41,343 nucleotides of DNA, taken from a bacterium. GTDB lineage: Bacteria > UBP14 > UBA6098 > 4484-93. The stretch spans positions 1 through 41,343 of the forward strand of contig JAGGUN010000023.1 of assembly GCA_021158465.1 (NCBI GenBank), in the 5' to 3' direction. Below, piece by piece: positions 32,729-41,169 of the stretch; the stretch's first letter is position 1; every line of letters starts with the position of its first letter. The notes beneath the pieces are model-generated. The model was not told the DNA's origin. It made no database searches and saw nothing but the letters and a program-made list of their open reading frames with translations. The position numbers and the translations under genes are program-made.

Positions 32729-33711
32729 TATCTCTCCTTTGAAACAAGCTTCAGGATGTACGGGTCGCTTTCGTTGCGAAAAAGGGAGAAAACCCTATCC
32801 TCTATATCTTCAATTTCAAGAGACAAGAGGGTTTCCACCGTCCTTGCCCGAACAACACGAGAAGAGGAACCTGCAAACGGAGAAACCACCTCAAATATCC
32901 GCTCACCCGAGAGTATCGGATTAAAGTTCGTATCCTTCTTCGCCTCTCTGTAGGCAAGACCAACAGTATAGATTATCTGGGCTATCATCCTGTCGGTCCG
33001 CCCATCTTCCAAGAGAAAGGCAAGGAGAGAATCGATAACATAAGGCTCAAACCTTGATATTGCAAGCGAAGCACCATATCTAACAGAGAAAACATCGTCA
33101 TCAAAAGCTGAAACAAGCTGGCGGATACAGCGGATGTCCTTTATCTTGCCAAGAGCCTCCACAGATGTCGTCCTAACACGCTCCTTACCATAGCCGAGAA
33201 ATGGAACTATCTTCTCTGTCGAGGATGTATCACCTATCTCACCGAGCGCATAGAGCGTTATACGAATGAGCTTTCTCTGTATCGTGTCGCTCGTGTCGGT
33301 CAGGAAACGATACAATGTATCGAGTGCCTCAATTGCCTTCAGCTTGCCGAGATGATAGATTATATTCGCCTTTGTGCCTATCTCCTCAAATGTATCGGCA
33401 AGACATTCAATAAGCTTCGGAACGGCAATATCCTCTGTCCCCTTAAATATCGCCTCCGTTGCACGGCTCTCAAGAGCAGATTCACTCCCTATCTTATCGA
33501 ACATTATATAATCAACGACAGCCTCACCCTCACCGATAAGCTTTTCACGAGCCCAATCAACGGTATCACGGTTCTCACCAACCTGCCAGAGCGATGCCGT
33601 CTTGAAAAGCTCACGAAAGTAGTTGTCGTCTTTGACACTGTCGGGTTCATCCGCAAGCAACGGAAAACAAACGAAAAAATGGAGTAAAACAACAACAACT
33701 CTATTCATCAT
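32728..33711 (-). CDS. exported HEAT-repeat protein
   Basis: A 327-residue protein with a signal peptide (1-20, MMNRVVVVLLHFFVCFPLLA) and no lipobox. Residues 60-325 are helical repeats of about 31-37 residues of HEAT type (AVPKLIECLADTFEEIGTKA, RITLYALGEIGDTSSTEKIV, TTSVEALGKIKDIRCIRQLV, VRYGASLAISRFEPYVIDSL), a solenoid for protein binding. A periplasmic or cell-surface scaffold is inferred. GGAGAG lies a few bases upstream of two adjacent ATGs at 33711 and 33708. It overlaps the upstream repeat-protein gene by 11 bp and hypC by 1 bp; a link to hydrogenase assembly is only contextual. Confidence 0.85.
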   Translation of the reverse strand: MMNRVVVVLLHFFVCFPLLADEPDSVKDDNYFRELFKTASLWQVGENRDTVDWAREKLIGEGEAVVDYIMFDKIGSESALESRATEAIFKGTEDIAVPKLIECLADTFEEIGTKANIIYHLGKLKAIEALDTLYRFLTDTSDTIQRKLIRITLYALGEIGDTSSTEKIVPFLGYGKERVRTTSVEALGKIKDIRCIRQLVSAFDDDVFSVRYGASLAISRFEPYVIDSLLAFLLEDGRTDRMIAQIIYTVGLAYREAKKDTNFNPILSGERIFEVVSPFAGSSSRVVRARTVETLLSLEIEDIEDRVFSLFRNESDPYILKLVSKER

Positions 33712-35671
33712 CTTCTCTCTCCTCGTCTATTCCTGCTCCCCAGAACCCTTTTGTCCAGATAGAGTTGTTCTTGCCACCGTCGGTGTTGTAGATGTCATTA
33801 CCAGCCATATCAAGGAATATCCCCACGCTACCGTACCCGCGAGCCTTCGAGCCTGCTCCTTGAGTCCATTTCGGGAAACGACCCATATATGCATCGTTGC
33901 CGGATTTGTCTATGAATATCCCGAGACCGTTCGCATGTCCATACCCTTGCCCAATGCCATCTGAGGTGTAATAGTCATCACCAGATTCATCTAATAAGAC
34001 CCCGACCGCAAAGTCATGACCACCACCCTGAGCAGGTCCGTGGAGACCGACATAGGTGTCACTGCCAGCAGCGTCGTAGAGATAACCGACCGACAGATGA
34101 ACCCCTGCACCCTGTGAATAGTGAACAGATGTATACGAATCGTTGCCGTCCATATCCGTAAGCATCCCGAATGCGAACCAGTAGCTTGCACCTTGACCGT
34201 AAATGTCAGCGGTATAGTAATCATTGCCAGACCTGTCAAAGAGAACCCCTATACCGCCGGATGTTCCGGGACGCCATCCAAAGCCAAAACCCTGCGACAT
34301 CGAGCGGTATCTATCAGAATAAAGCGGCTTGTGAAGATATACCCTACCCGCCGTATATGTGTCATTACCAGAACCATCGAGCAGACAACCTGCTCCATAA
34401 ACAGAACCAAACCCTTGAGCGTATATCGCTGCATCGTATGAATCGTTCCCACAAAAATCTGCAAGAACACCAACACCAAATGTCCCTGCCCCCTGAAGCG
34501 AACCTATGCCAGAATAGGAATCTATTCCAGACATATCGAACAGGAAACCAACACCACAGATAGAAGAACCCTGAGAATAACTCGCTCCGCGATAGATGTC
34601 GTTGCCTGAGCAGTCCAGAAGATAAGACACGCCGAGAAGCGATGAGCCGAATGAGAAATCATCGGAGAAATCGTATATGTCATTCCCTGACAAATCCACT
34701 GCAAACGATACAGAAGACAAGTACCTATAAATCGCCGTTGCTACCGGGGATAGATACATATCGTCTCCACCTATATCAACGACAAACGGGAAATAACCAA
34801 GATACCTGTTGTCGACCGTATCACCAATAACCAGCCTGCCATATTCCGTGTCGAGAGTGAGAATAACATCACCGACGATGCTGTCTGTCTCCATCCGCGG
34901 GAGATGAGCAATCTCGAGCGAATCGAGGGCAGAAAACTGCTCCTCAGCGAGGCTCACACCCAAGAAGAGATAGAGCGATGAGAGAAGAAGCTTCTTCCTA
35001 TCTATCTTATAAGCTGCCTCCCGAACGGTGATATCGCGCTCCTTGAAGTATTCGATTGTGTCCTTATCCTCACCAAATCTGCGGAGAAGATAACCACGGA
35101 GCGTGTCCGGCGGCTCCTCCTCGTTCGTCTCGAGCCAGATGGTCGGCGCATCGCACAGAAGAACTCCCCTATCCTCATACGAGAGGGAATCAAATGCAGA
35201 TTCAAGATAATAAGCCGATTGCCCCACCGAGAAAAGAAGCTCTTTAATCCCTCTTTTCACCTTCCCAGGGAGAGGAAGTGTATCAACAAGAACATTCTTC
35301 TTCCTTGATGACGACCTTATCCGCCTAACAATCCTCCCAGGTTTTATCCCTCTCGTTTTTATATCGAGTGCCTTAGCAAGAAAGAGATACCCGTCGGCAA
35401 AGTTCGTATCGAAGGAGGAGAAAACCTCTATCACCTCATCGCCGAATTCTGGGATATAAAGCGGATTTCTCATCATAGAATCGACAAGCTGGAGCCTGAA
35501 CGGGTCAGGATTATCCCATCCCTTGTAAAAGCCAAGGTCAGTCGTATCCATATTGAGATACTCGAGGGCATCCTCAAGCCTCTCTATGGTATATTCGTCG
35601 CAGGCGGCACCCTTAGCAAATGCAGGAGCAGAAACCAACGTAACAAAAAGCATCAAAAGGAGTCTTTTCAC
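33701..35671 (-). CDS. exported protein with 12 D-x-x-G-N-D-x-Y repeats
   Basis: A 656-residue exported protein. The signal peptide is VKRLLLMLFVTLVSAPAFA. Residues 25-270 are mostly helical and unrecognised. From about residue 290 come twelve repeats of 26-35 residues, each with G(V/I)G.L.D..GND.Y followed by a QGxG turn (LLDCSGNDIY, LFDRSGNDYY, LTDMDGNDSY, LLDESGDDYY, FIDKSGNDAY, FLDMAGNDIY). The Asp/Asn-rich turns look suited to calcium binding in a beta-solenoid, similar in spirit to RTX repeats but with a different consensus. The start is GTG 35671, overlapping the rarA stop as GTGA and preceded by AAAGGGG; a longer reading from TTG 35704 is disfavoured. Function unknown. Confidence 0.85.
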   Translation of the reverse strand: MKRLLLMLFVTLVSAPAFAKGAACDEYTIERLEDALEYLNMDTTDLGFYKGWDNPDPFRLQLVDSMMRNPLYIPEFGDEVIEVFSSFDTNFADGYLFLAKALDIKTRGIKPGRIVRRIRSSSRKKNVLVDTLPLPGKVKRGIKELLFSVGQSAYYLESAFDSLSYEDRGVLLCDAPTIWLETNEEEPPDTLRGYLLRRFGEDKDTIEYFKERDITVREAAYKIDRKKLLLSSLYLFLGVSLAEEQFSALDSLEIAHLPRMETDSIVGDVILTLDTEYGRLVIGDTVDNRYLGYFPFVVDIGGDDMYLSPVATAIYRYLSSVSFAVDLSGNDIYDFSDDFSFGSSLLGVSYLLDCSGNDIYRGASYSQGSSICGVGFLFDMSGIDSYSGIGSLQGAGTFGVGVLADFCGNDSYDAAIYAQGFGSVYGAGCLLDGSGNDTYTAGRVYLHKPLYSDRYRSMSQGFGFGWRPGTSGGIGVLFDRSGNDYYTADIYGQGASYWFAFGMLTDMDGNDSYTSVHYSQGAGVHLSVGYLYDAAGSDTYVGLHGPAQGGGHDFAVGVLLDESGDDYYTSDGIGQGYGHANGLGIFIDKSGNDAYMGRFPKWTQGAGSKARGYGSVGIFLDMAGNDIYNTDGGKNNSIWTKGFWGAGIDEEREDDE

Positions 35672-36996
35672 TTTTTGCCCCTTTGTCCGAGGAGCTTGCG
35701 CCAACGCTCGAGCCTCTCCTTTATCCTCTTTTCATATCCCCTATCTGTCGGGAAATACCACCGCCTACCGGATAGCTCCTCTGGTAGATGTTCCTGATAG
35801 ACGATTGCGTCGTTGAAATCGTGTGCGTATTTGTATCCTCTACCATAGCCGAGCTCCTTCATAAGCCGTGTCGGTGCATTCCGGATATGTAGCGGCACAG
35901 GCGGGTTCGAGCCTTTTCTTATGTCCTCTATAACCGCTCCGAGAGCCTTGTAGCAAGCGTTGCTCTTTGGCGCCGTAGCAAGATAAATGGTAAGCTGGGC
36001 GAGTGCGAGGTCTCCCTCAGGCTCTCCAATAAAATGGAAAGCATCTTTCGCAGCCACGGCGAGAACAAGGGCATTCGGGTCAGCGTTCCCAACATCTTCC
36101 GATGCAAACCGAACAAGACGCCTTGCGATATACAGCCTATCCTCACCAGATTCAAGCATCCTGGCAAGCCAGTATAACGCGCCGTCCGGGTCGGAATCAC
36201 GAAGGCTCTTATGTAAGGCTGATATGAGATTGTAGTGTTCCTCACCCCGCTTATCATACACAAGCCGCTCACGCTGGAGAATCTGCTTGACAAGCGGAAC
36301 ATCTATCCTCCCTGTCTCGGTCGTTTTCGATGCAAATTCAAGCACATTCAGGGCAAAACGCGCATCACCACCTGATAGCTCTGACACAAAATCGAACACA
36401 TCGGGGTCAACATCAAGGGAAAGATTCCCCAGACCACGCTCAGTATCCTCCAACGCCCTCTTCATTATGGTGATTATATCCTTCTTTGACAGCGGCTCAA
36501 GAACGAAAAGCTGCATCCGCGACAAAAGCGGTGATATTACCTCGAATGATGGATTCTCCGTCGTCGCACCGATAAGCACAATCGTTCCCTTCTCAACAAA
36601 AGAGAGAAACGCATCCTGCTGCGCCTTGTTGAATCGATGTATCTCATCGATGAAGACAATGGTTCGCCTCCCCTCACGGTAGAGCGCATTCTCAGCCTCG
36701 ACAATCGCACGCTTAACCTCCTTTATACCCGCAAGGACGGCACTATAGTGGATAAAGAAGTATCCCGTCTCGTTTGCGACAATCTGGGCAAGTGTTGTCT
36801 TACCACAGCCGGGAGGTCCCCAGAGAATAAACGATGATAGGTCCCCAGAATCCACCATCGCACGGAACGGCTTACCAGAAGCAACCAACTTCTCTTGACC
36901 GACAAACTCATCGAAGTTCCGCGGTCTCATCCTGTCGGCAAGGGTAAAGGACTCCCTCCTTTCTTCTCCTCCATCTTTGCCAAAGATGTCTGTCAT
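35668..36996 (-). CDS. rarA: replication-associated recombination protein RarA (MgsA)
   Basis: RarA is a AAA+ ATPase that acts at stalled replication forks with SSB. The 442 residues carry the opening ADRMRPRNFDEFVGQEKLV, Walker A WGPPGCGKTT (about 59-68), Walker B VFIDEIHRFNKAQQD, sensor-1 GATTENPSFEV and the sensor-2 region FALNVLEFASKT. The C-terminal MgsA-type tetramerisation domain is seen in DPDGALYWLARMLESGEDRL and PPVPLHIRNAPTRLMKELGY. It overlaps rseP by 4 bp (ATGA) and the repeat-protein gene as GTGA. Confidence 0.96.
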   Translation of the reverse strand: MTDIFGKDGGEERRESFTLADRMRPRNFDEFVGQEKLVASGKPFRAMVDSGDLSSFILWGPPGCGKTTLAQIVANETGYFFIHYSAVLAGIKEVKRAIVEAENALYREGRRTIVFIDEIHRFNKAQQDAFLSFVEKGTIVLIGATTENPSFEVISPLLSRMQLFVLEPLSKKDIITIMKRALEDTERGLGNLSLDVDPDVFDFVSELSGGDARFALNVLEFASKTTETGRIDVPLVKQILQRERLVYDKRGEEHYNLISALHKSLRDSDPDGALYWLARMLESGEDRLYIARRLVRFASEDVGNADPNALVLAVAAKDAFHFIGEPEGDLALAQLTIYLATAPKSNACYKALGAVIEDIRKGSNPPVPLHIRNAPTRLMKELGYGRGYKYAHDFNDAIVYQEHLPEELSGRRWYFPTDRGYEKRIKERLERWRKLLGQRGKK

Positions 36997-38045
36997 CTCC
37001 CCAACCTCATAATATCGTTGAAAGTCACAATAAGTATAAGCGCTACCAGAAGCATCATACCTATCTGCTGGAGGATGAGCCTGAAACGTGCGCTGACAGG
37101 GCGCCGAATGAACCCCTCAACAGCAGCAAATACAACCTGAGCACCATCCAGAGGCGGAAACGGGAAAAGGTTTATCAAGCCAAGGTTGACACTTATGAGA
37201 GCAATGAAAAAAAGAAGCGCTCCAACCCCAAGCTGCCTTGTTTTGCCCGTTAGCTCAGCTATCATAACCGGACCACCAACCTCGTCTAAAGATAATCTAC
37301 CAGAAAACGCATTCCTGATAAAACCAAACATCGCAACAGTTATCTCCCATGTGACCTTGAAAGACTCTGAAACTGCACCAAGAAAAGTAAAACGAATCTT
37401 CTTCATACTCGGGGAGACACCAAGTATTCCAACCGTATCCTTCCCCTCCGGGGTATCAACAATCCGCATCATCGTCCTTATGGTATCGGTAATGATGCTA
37501 TCTCCGTGCCTCCAGACAACAGTAAGTTTCTCCCCAATTCTCCTATGGACATATCCTGCCATATCATTCCAGTTGGAGAGCTGATTCCCATCTATTTTGA
37601 GTATCCTGTCACCTGGAACGATACCTGCTCTCTCTGCCGGCGACTCCTTAAGAACAGCCGAAACAACCGTCGAGCTGTAATCCACCTCATTCTTCCCAAA
37701 CGCAAAGAATACAAACCAGAGAATAAAAACCGCAAGCAGGATGTTCATCAGAGGACCAGCAACAACAATAAGAATCTTCTCAAGCGGACACTTCGCAGCA
37801 AATGAATATGGATCACTACTGTCTGCAGTCTCAGGGTTCTCACCCCTCATCTTCACATATCCACCAAACGGTATCCAGCCAAGCCGATACTCCGTTCCAC
37901 CAATCCTCTTGCCGAACATCCTCGGAGGGAAACCGATCGAGAACACCTCAACAGCAACACCAACAGCTTTCGCCGCAAGGAAATGCCCCAGCTCATGCAC
38001 AAATATCAGAACACCAAGAATAACTATCGTGAGTAGAATCGTCAT
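36993..38045 (-). CDS. rseP: site-2 protease RseP
   Basis: RseP is an intramembrane zinc metalloprotease that cuts anti-sigma factors and signal-peptide remnants. The 350 residues have the zinc motif HELGH (17-21), FGGYVKM, VVAGPLMNILLAV, one PDZ domain (about 130-200; AERAGIVPGDRILKIDG) and the third zinc ligand region NLFPFPPLDGAQVV. With one PDZ domain rather than the two of E. coli, it resembles the shorter bacterial forms. Active-site residues are intact. It starts directly after the ttcA stop and overlaps rarA by 4 bp. Confidence 0.95.
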   Translation of the reverse strand: MTILLTIVILGVLIFVHELGHFLAAKAVGVAVEVFSIGFPPRMFGKRIGGTEYRLGWIPFGGYVKMRGENPETADSSDPYSFAAKCPLEKILIVVAGPLMNILLAVFILWFVFFAFGKNEVDYSSTVVSAVLKESPAERAGIVPGDRILKIDGNQLSNWNDMAGYVHRRIGEKLTVVWRHGDSIITDTIRTMMRIVDTPEGKDTVGILGVSPSMKKIRFTFLGAVSESFKVTWEITVAMFGFIRNAFSGRLSLDEVGGPVMIAELTGKTRQLGVGALLFFIALISVNLGLINLFPFPPLDGAQVVFAAVEGFIRRPVSARFRLILQQIGMMLLVALILIVTFNDIMRLGR

Positions 38046-38807
38046 CTAAACTATCCTTTTCCTCGGATATTCGGTGTACAGATAACCCAGCTTCACCTTG
38101 AATAAAGATGTAAAAATATTGTTTTTTACATTCCTGTCAACCCTGGAAAGCAAACTCAGCGCATCCTTAATTATCTTCCTCCTTGACTGATCGGCATACG
38201 GGCATTTCTCCTCGACAACAGGTAAGGCAAAATCCTGTGCATATCTCTTTATCTGTTTCTCATCGCAAAGCACCATCGGGCGGATAATATAGAAAAGCCC
38301 ACGGAAGAGCTCCTGTTTTGGAACGATGGCGCTTATCTCCCTGTTGAATAGAATATTAAGCAGGAATGTCTCGACGACATCATCCTTGTGATGGGCGAGG
38401 GCAATCTTGTTCGCCGACAGATGCCTTGCTGTCTGAACGAGGAGCTTCCGACGCATACGAGAACAGGTGAAACAGGTGGACATAGTGTGGCTTTTCTGGA
38501 GGACCTCGTATATGTTATCACTCTTGACCACAAGCTCATACCCACGAGAGGCAACAAATGTGGCAAGCTTCTCCTGAATGATGTCGTCCACAGGGAAACC
38601 AGAATGGATAAATACGGGAAAGAACTCAACCTTTCCACACCAAGGAACGGAACTATCCGTCAGGAGGCGGAACATAACGAGGCTATCCGCACCACCGGAG
38701 AGTGCAAGCAGGATTTTGTCTCCCTCATCAAAAAGGGAAAAGATAGCATCTGCCTTCCTAACACGGCGAAGCAATATCCCCTCCAGCTTCTTCGCTGCCA
38801 TCTTCAT
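38046..38807 (-). CDS. ttcA: tRNA 2-thiocytidine biosynthesis protein TtcA-like
   Basis: TtcA-type enzymes use ATP and an iron-sulfur cluster to thiolate C32 of tRNA. The 253-residue protein has the PP-loop SGGADS (37-42), the cluster cysteines TCFTCSRMRRK (Cys112, Cys115), the HHKDDVVET motif and the third cysteine in KCPYADQSRR (Cys202). The length is slightly short. Related TtuA-like enzymes thiolate U54 in thermophiles, but the absence of zinc-finger pairs favours TtcA. It overlaps the upstream secreted-protein gene by 4 bp. Confidence 0.9.
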   Translation of the reverse strand: MKMAAKKLEGILLRRVRKADAIFSLFDEGDKILLALSGGADSLVMFRLLTDSSVPWCGKVEFFPVFIHSGFPVDDIIQEKLATFVASRGYELVVKSDNIYEVLQKSHTMSTCFTCSRMRRKLLVQTARHLSANKIALAHHKDDVVETFLLNILFNREISAIVPKQELFRGLFYIIRPMVLCDEKQIKRYAQDFALPVVEEKCPYADQSRRKIIKDALSLLSRVDRNVKNNIFTSLFKVKLGYLYTEYPRKRIV

Positions 38808-39937
38808 TCGGAAACCTCCAGCGACACAGTATCGAGAGAGAATAGCCAGAACCCCCCGAACGGCTGAAGCGGACCCGCAAGCTCGATATACCCAACCCCG
38901 CTTATATACTCGTACGCCGGCGGAACAAGAGACGGTGAAAGCGAGAATATATCCTCGATGTCCAGCTCGAACCCGGGAGCACCAACGAGGTTCCAGCCAG
39001 GGAGAAGATGAAATGTTACCGTATCATCAGGGACAAAAAATAGCGTATCGGTTTTGCCCTCGAGCGATAGTCCCCAGAAACCGAAACCAGAGGGGAAACT
39101 GTCAGCATAGAAAAAGAGCCTTCTTCCTGTGTCAAACCCGATGCGGAACATAAACGATGTATCAATGAAACAGGAACTAACCACCCCCGGGCAAGAATAG
39201 ATACCCCATCCTCGACGGATATGCACAGCAAAAGGTTTTCCAACGAACAATTGCCAGCTCAATGTCTCCTCAAGTGTGTGCGGCTCACCATAGTCGGGAT
39301 TATCCCTTGCATCCGTGAGCGAAACAAAGAGTGTCTCACCCGAATAGAGAAATGTTTCGGGAAGGCAGACCGAGAAATGCAGTCCATCCCAGGAGGCAAG
39401 AGGTGAATCGGGCGAGAAAACAGAATCGTTCACACATAGACGGAGGCTCATCGAATCAATTAGCGGACGAGGAGGAGGCGGAGGCTTATCCAGCATCAGA
39501 CCATCGATTACCTCGACAGATACGACAACGCCCGTATCTGACACCCAAGAGCTACCCGGCGGATACGGATTCCTCGCAAAAGGAGAACGCAGATTGACAA
39601 CAAAACTTGCTGTCAGTGTATCTGAAAACCCTATGCCGATCGTATCACGCAGGAAGAAACGATATGATACATCCTCCCTGTGAAAAAACGGAACATCCGG
39701 CGTGAAAACAAACGAGCTATCATCGAGCATCACCCTCTCATCAGATAGAGGAATTATCTCGGAGTTGAGCTCGAAAAATACCTCCGATATACCGTCGGGC
39801 GAAGAGAACAACACGGCAATAGATTGGAGGGAATCGTTTGTGATAGCCCTGTCAAACGGGTGATTATCCAGAAGCACAGGTGCAGAAAAAATAGGAACAC
39901 AAAAGAGAACAAGGATTATCGAAACAAGATACTTCAT
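38804..39937 (-). CDS. secreted protein of unknown function, operon leader gene
   Basis: A 377-residue exported protein. The signal peptide is MKYLVSIILVLFCVPIFSA; the rest is beta-rich with many aromatics and prolines and includes a PPPPPRP linker near residue 170. No family recognised; the segments FFELNSEIIPLSDERV and YRFFLRDTIGIGFSDTLT resemble Ig-like sandwiches, and LLPGWNLVGAPGFEL resembles a motif seen in other FCB surface proteins. No sorting domain is visible. ATG 39937 is chosen since it opens the signal peptide, has GGAGAGG upstream and lies 20 bp after a promoter; an in-frame extension to 40198 would run through the divergent dapL gene. It leads an eight-gene operon. Confidence 0.8.
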   Translation of the reverse strand: MKYLVSIILVLFCVPIFSAPVLLDNHPFDRAITNDSLQSIAVLFSSPDGISEVFFELNSEIIPLSDERVMLDDSSFVFTPDVPFFHREDVSYRFFLRDTIGIGFSDTLTASFVVNLRSPFARNPYPPGSSWVSDTGVVVSVEVIDGLMLDKPPPPPRPLIDSMSLRLCVNDSVFSPDSPLASWDGLHFSVCLPETFLYSGETLFVSLTDARDNPDYGEPHTLEETLSWQLFVGKPFAVHIRRGWGIYSCPGVVSSCFIDTSFMFRIGFDTGRRLFFYADSFPSGFGFWGLSLEGKTDTLFFVPDDTVTFHLLPGWNLVGAPGFELDIEDIFSLSPSLVPPAYEYISGVGYIELAGPLQPFGGFWLFSLDTVSLEVSE

Positions 39938-39957
39938 TTCCTCTCCGACATCGAAGA

Positions 39958-39985
39958 ATATAACCATTTCACATAGGATAGTCAA
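39958..39985 (-). promoter_or_regulatory. promoter of the secreted protein-ttcA-rseP-rarA-hypCD operon
   Basis: Minus strand TTGACT, 16 bases, TTATAT. The predicted leader is short (about 14 bases) but contains GGAGAGG before the ATG at 39937. It is separated by 7 bp from the divergent dapL promoter. Confidence 0.65.
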
Positions 39986-39992
39986 ATATAAC

Positions 39993-40020
39993 TTGACATA
40001 GAAGAAAGGAGAACTTAACT
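39993..40020 (+). promoter_or_regulatory. dapL promoter, leaderless type
   Basis: TTGACA, 16 bases, TTAACT, then 9 bases to the ATG at 40030. A GGAG lies inside the spacer, too early to serve as a ribosome-binding site. Confidence 0.6.
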
Positions 40021-40029
40021 TTTGTCGGT

Positions 40030-41169
40030 ATGCGGAACCGGTGGATGTCGGATAGGCTTCAGTCGTTTGCAAGCTATCCCTTCGCCGAGGTGGACAGGGC
40101 AAAGAGCTCTGTTCCGAAGGGGTTTTTAATCGATATGGGTGTCGGCGACCCGGACCTCCCACCACCCGATGCGATACAGGAAAAGCTCGTCGAAGCACTC
40201 GAAAAAACGAATATCCACAGGTATCCGTCGTACGCAGGTGAAAAGTTCTTCAAGGATGCGGTCATCGAATATATGAAGAGTCGCTTCGGCGTTGAACTTT
40301 CCCGCGAGAATGTGCTCTGTCTCATCGGCTCGAAGGAGGGGATATTCCACCTGCCGTTCGCTATCTTAAATCCGGGAGATAAGGCTTTCTATACCGTTCC
40401 CGGCTACCCTGTCTATAAGGCTGGAATCGAGATTGCAGGTGGTAAGGGATACCCTATCTCGCTCGAGGAGGCTCTCGGCTTTAAGTTTAACACCGATGAT
40501 ATTCCAGATGGGATGAAACTTGGCTTTGTCAACTATCCGAACAACCCGACAGGCTCATCTGCGACGATTGAATTTTACGATAGGCTAATAACCAGAGCAA
40601 AGAGGGACGATTTTATCATAGCAAACGATGCAGCGTATGCCGAAATCTACTACAACAATCCTCCGCCATCGATACTTGAGCTGCCGGGGGCGCTCGACAA
40701 TGCAGTTGAGTTCCATTCGTTCTCCAAGACATTTTCGATGACCGGCTGGAGGGTCGGATTTGTTGTCGGGAACGCGGATGTCACCTCCGCACTGGGAACG
40801 CTGAAGAAGAACATCGACTCCGGTGTTTTCCGGGCAATCCAGTATGCGGTTGCTTGGGGAATGCAACATCCAGAATTGATAGAGGATATTCGCTCGGTCT
40901 ATCACAGCCGTATGAAGCTGCTCGTCGATGGTCTAAAATCCGCTGGCTGGGATGTCAGATTCCCCGATGCGACATTCTACCTCTGGGCGAGGGTGCCGGA
41001 GGGCTCGAACTCTATGGAGTTCGCCAAATATCTTATCAAAAGAACAGGAATTGTCGCCGTTCCGTCAATTTTGCTATGCGATGCCTCGTCGAGATATATC
41101 CGTTTCTCGGTTACCCTGCCAGATGAGAAGATAAAGGAGGCAGTCGAGAGGATAAAGAGGTTGGTGTAG
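40030..41169 (+). CDS. dapL: LL-diaminopimelate aminotransferase-like enzyme
   Basis: DapL makes LL-2,6-diaminopimelate from tetrahydrodipicolinate with glutamate as donor, supplying lysine and cell-wall diaminopimelate. This class I/II PLP enzyme has 379 residues. Visible motifs: GVGDPDLPPPDAI, HRYPSYAGEKFFKDAV, LIGSKEGIFHLPFA, VPGYPVYKAGIEIAGG, NYPNNPTG, NDAAYAEIYY and the PLP lysine in SFSKTFSMTGWRVGF, followed by NIDSGVF. These match the short DapL2-like forms well. A related aspartate or alanine aminotransferase is possible. The ATG follows a promoter by 9 bp without a Shine-Dalgarno sequence. Confidence 0.88.
   Translation: MRNRWMSDRLQSFASYPFAEVDRAKSSVPKGFLIDMGVGDPDLPPPDAIQEKLVEALEKTNIHRYPSYAGEKFFKDAVIEYMKSRFGVELSRENVLCLIGSKEGIFHLPFAILNPGDKAFYTVPGYPVYKAGIEIAGGKGYPISLEEALGFKFNTDDIPDGMKLGFVNYPNNPTGSSATIEFYDRLITRAKRDDFIIANDAAYAEIYYNNPPPSILELPGALDNAVEFHSFSKTFSMTGWRVGFVVGNADVTSALGTLKKNIDSGVFRAIQYAVAWGMQHPELIEDIRSVYHSRMKLLVDGLKSAGWDVRFPDATFYLWARVPEGSNSMEFAKYLIKRTGIVAVPSILLCDASSRYIRFSVTLPDEKIKEAVERIKRLV

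Noticed and set aside
39938-40198. An in-frame 87-residue extension of the 377-residue secreted protein
   Set aside because: It would cross both divergent promoters and the start of dapL, and would hide the signal peptide that begins at 39937.
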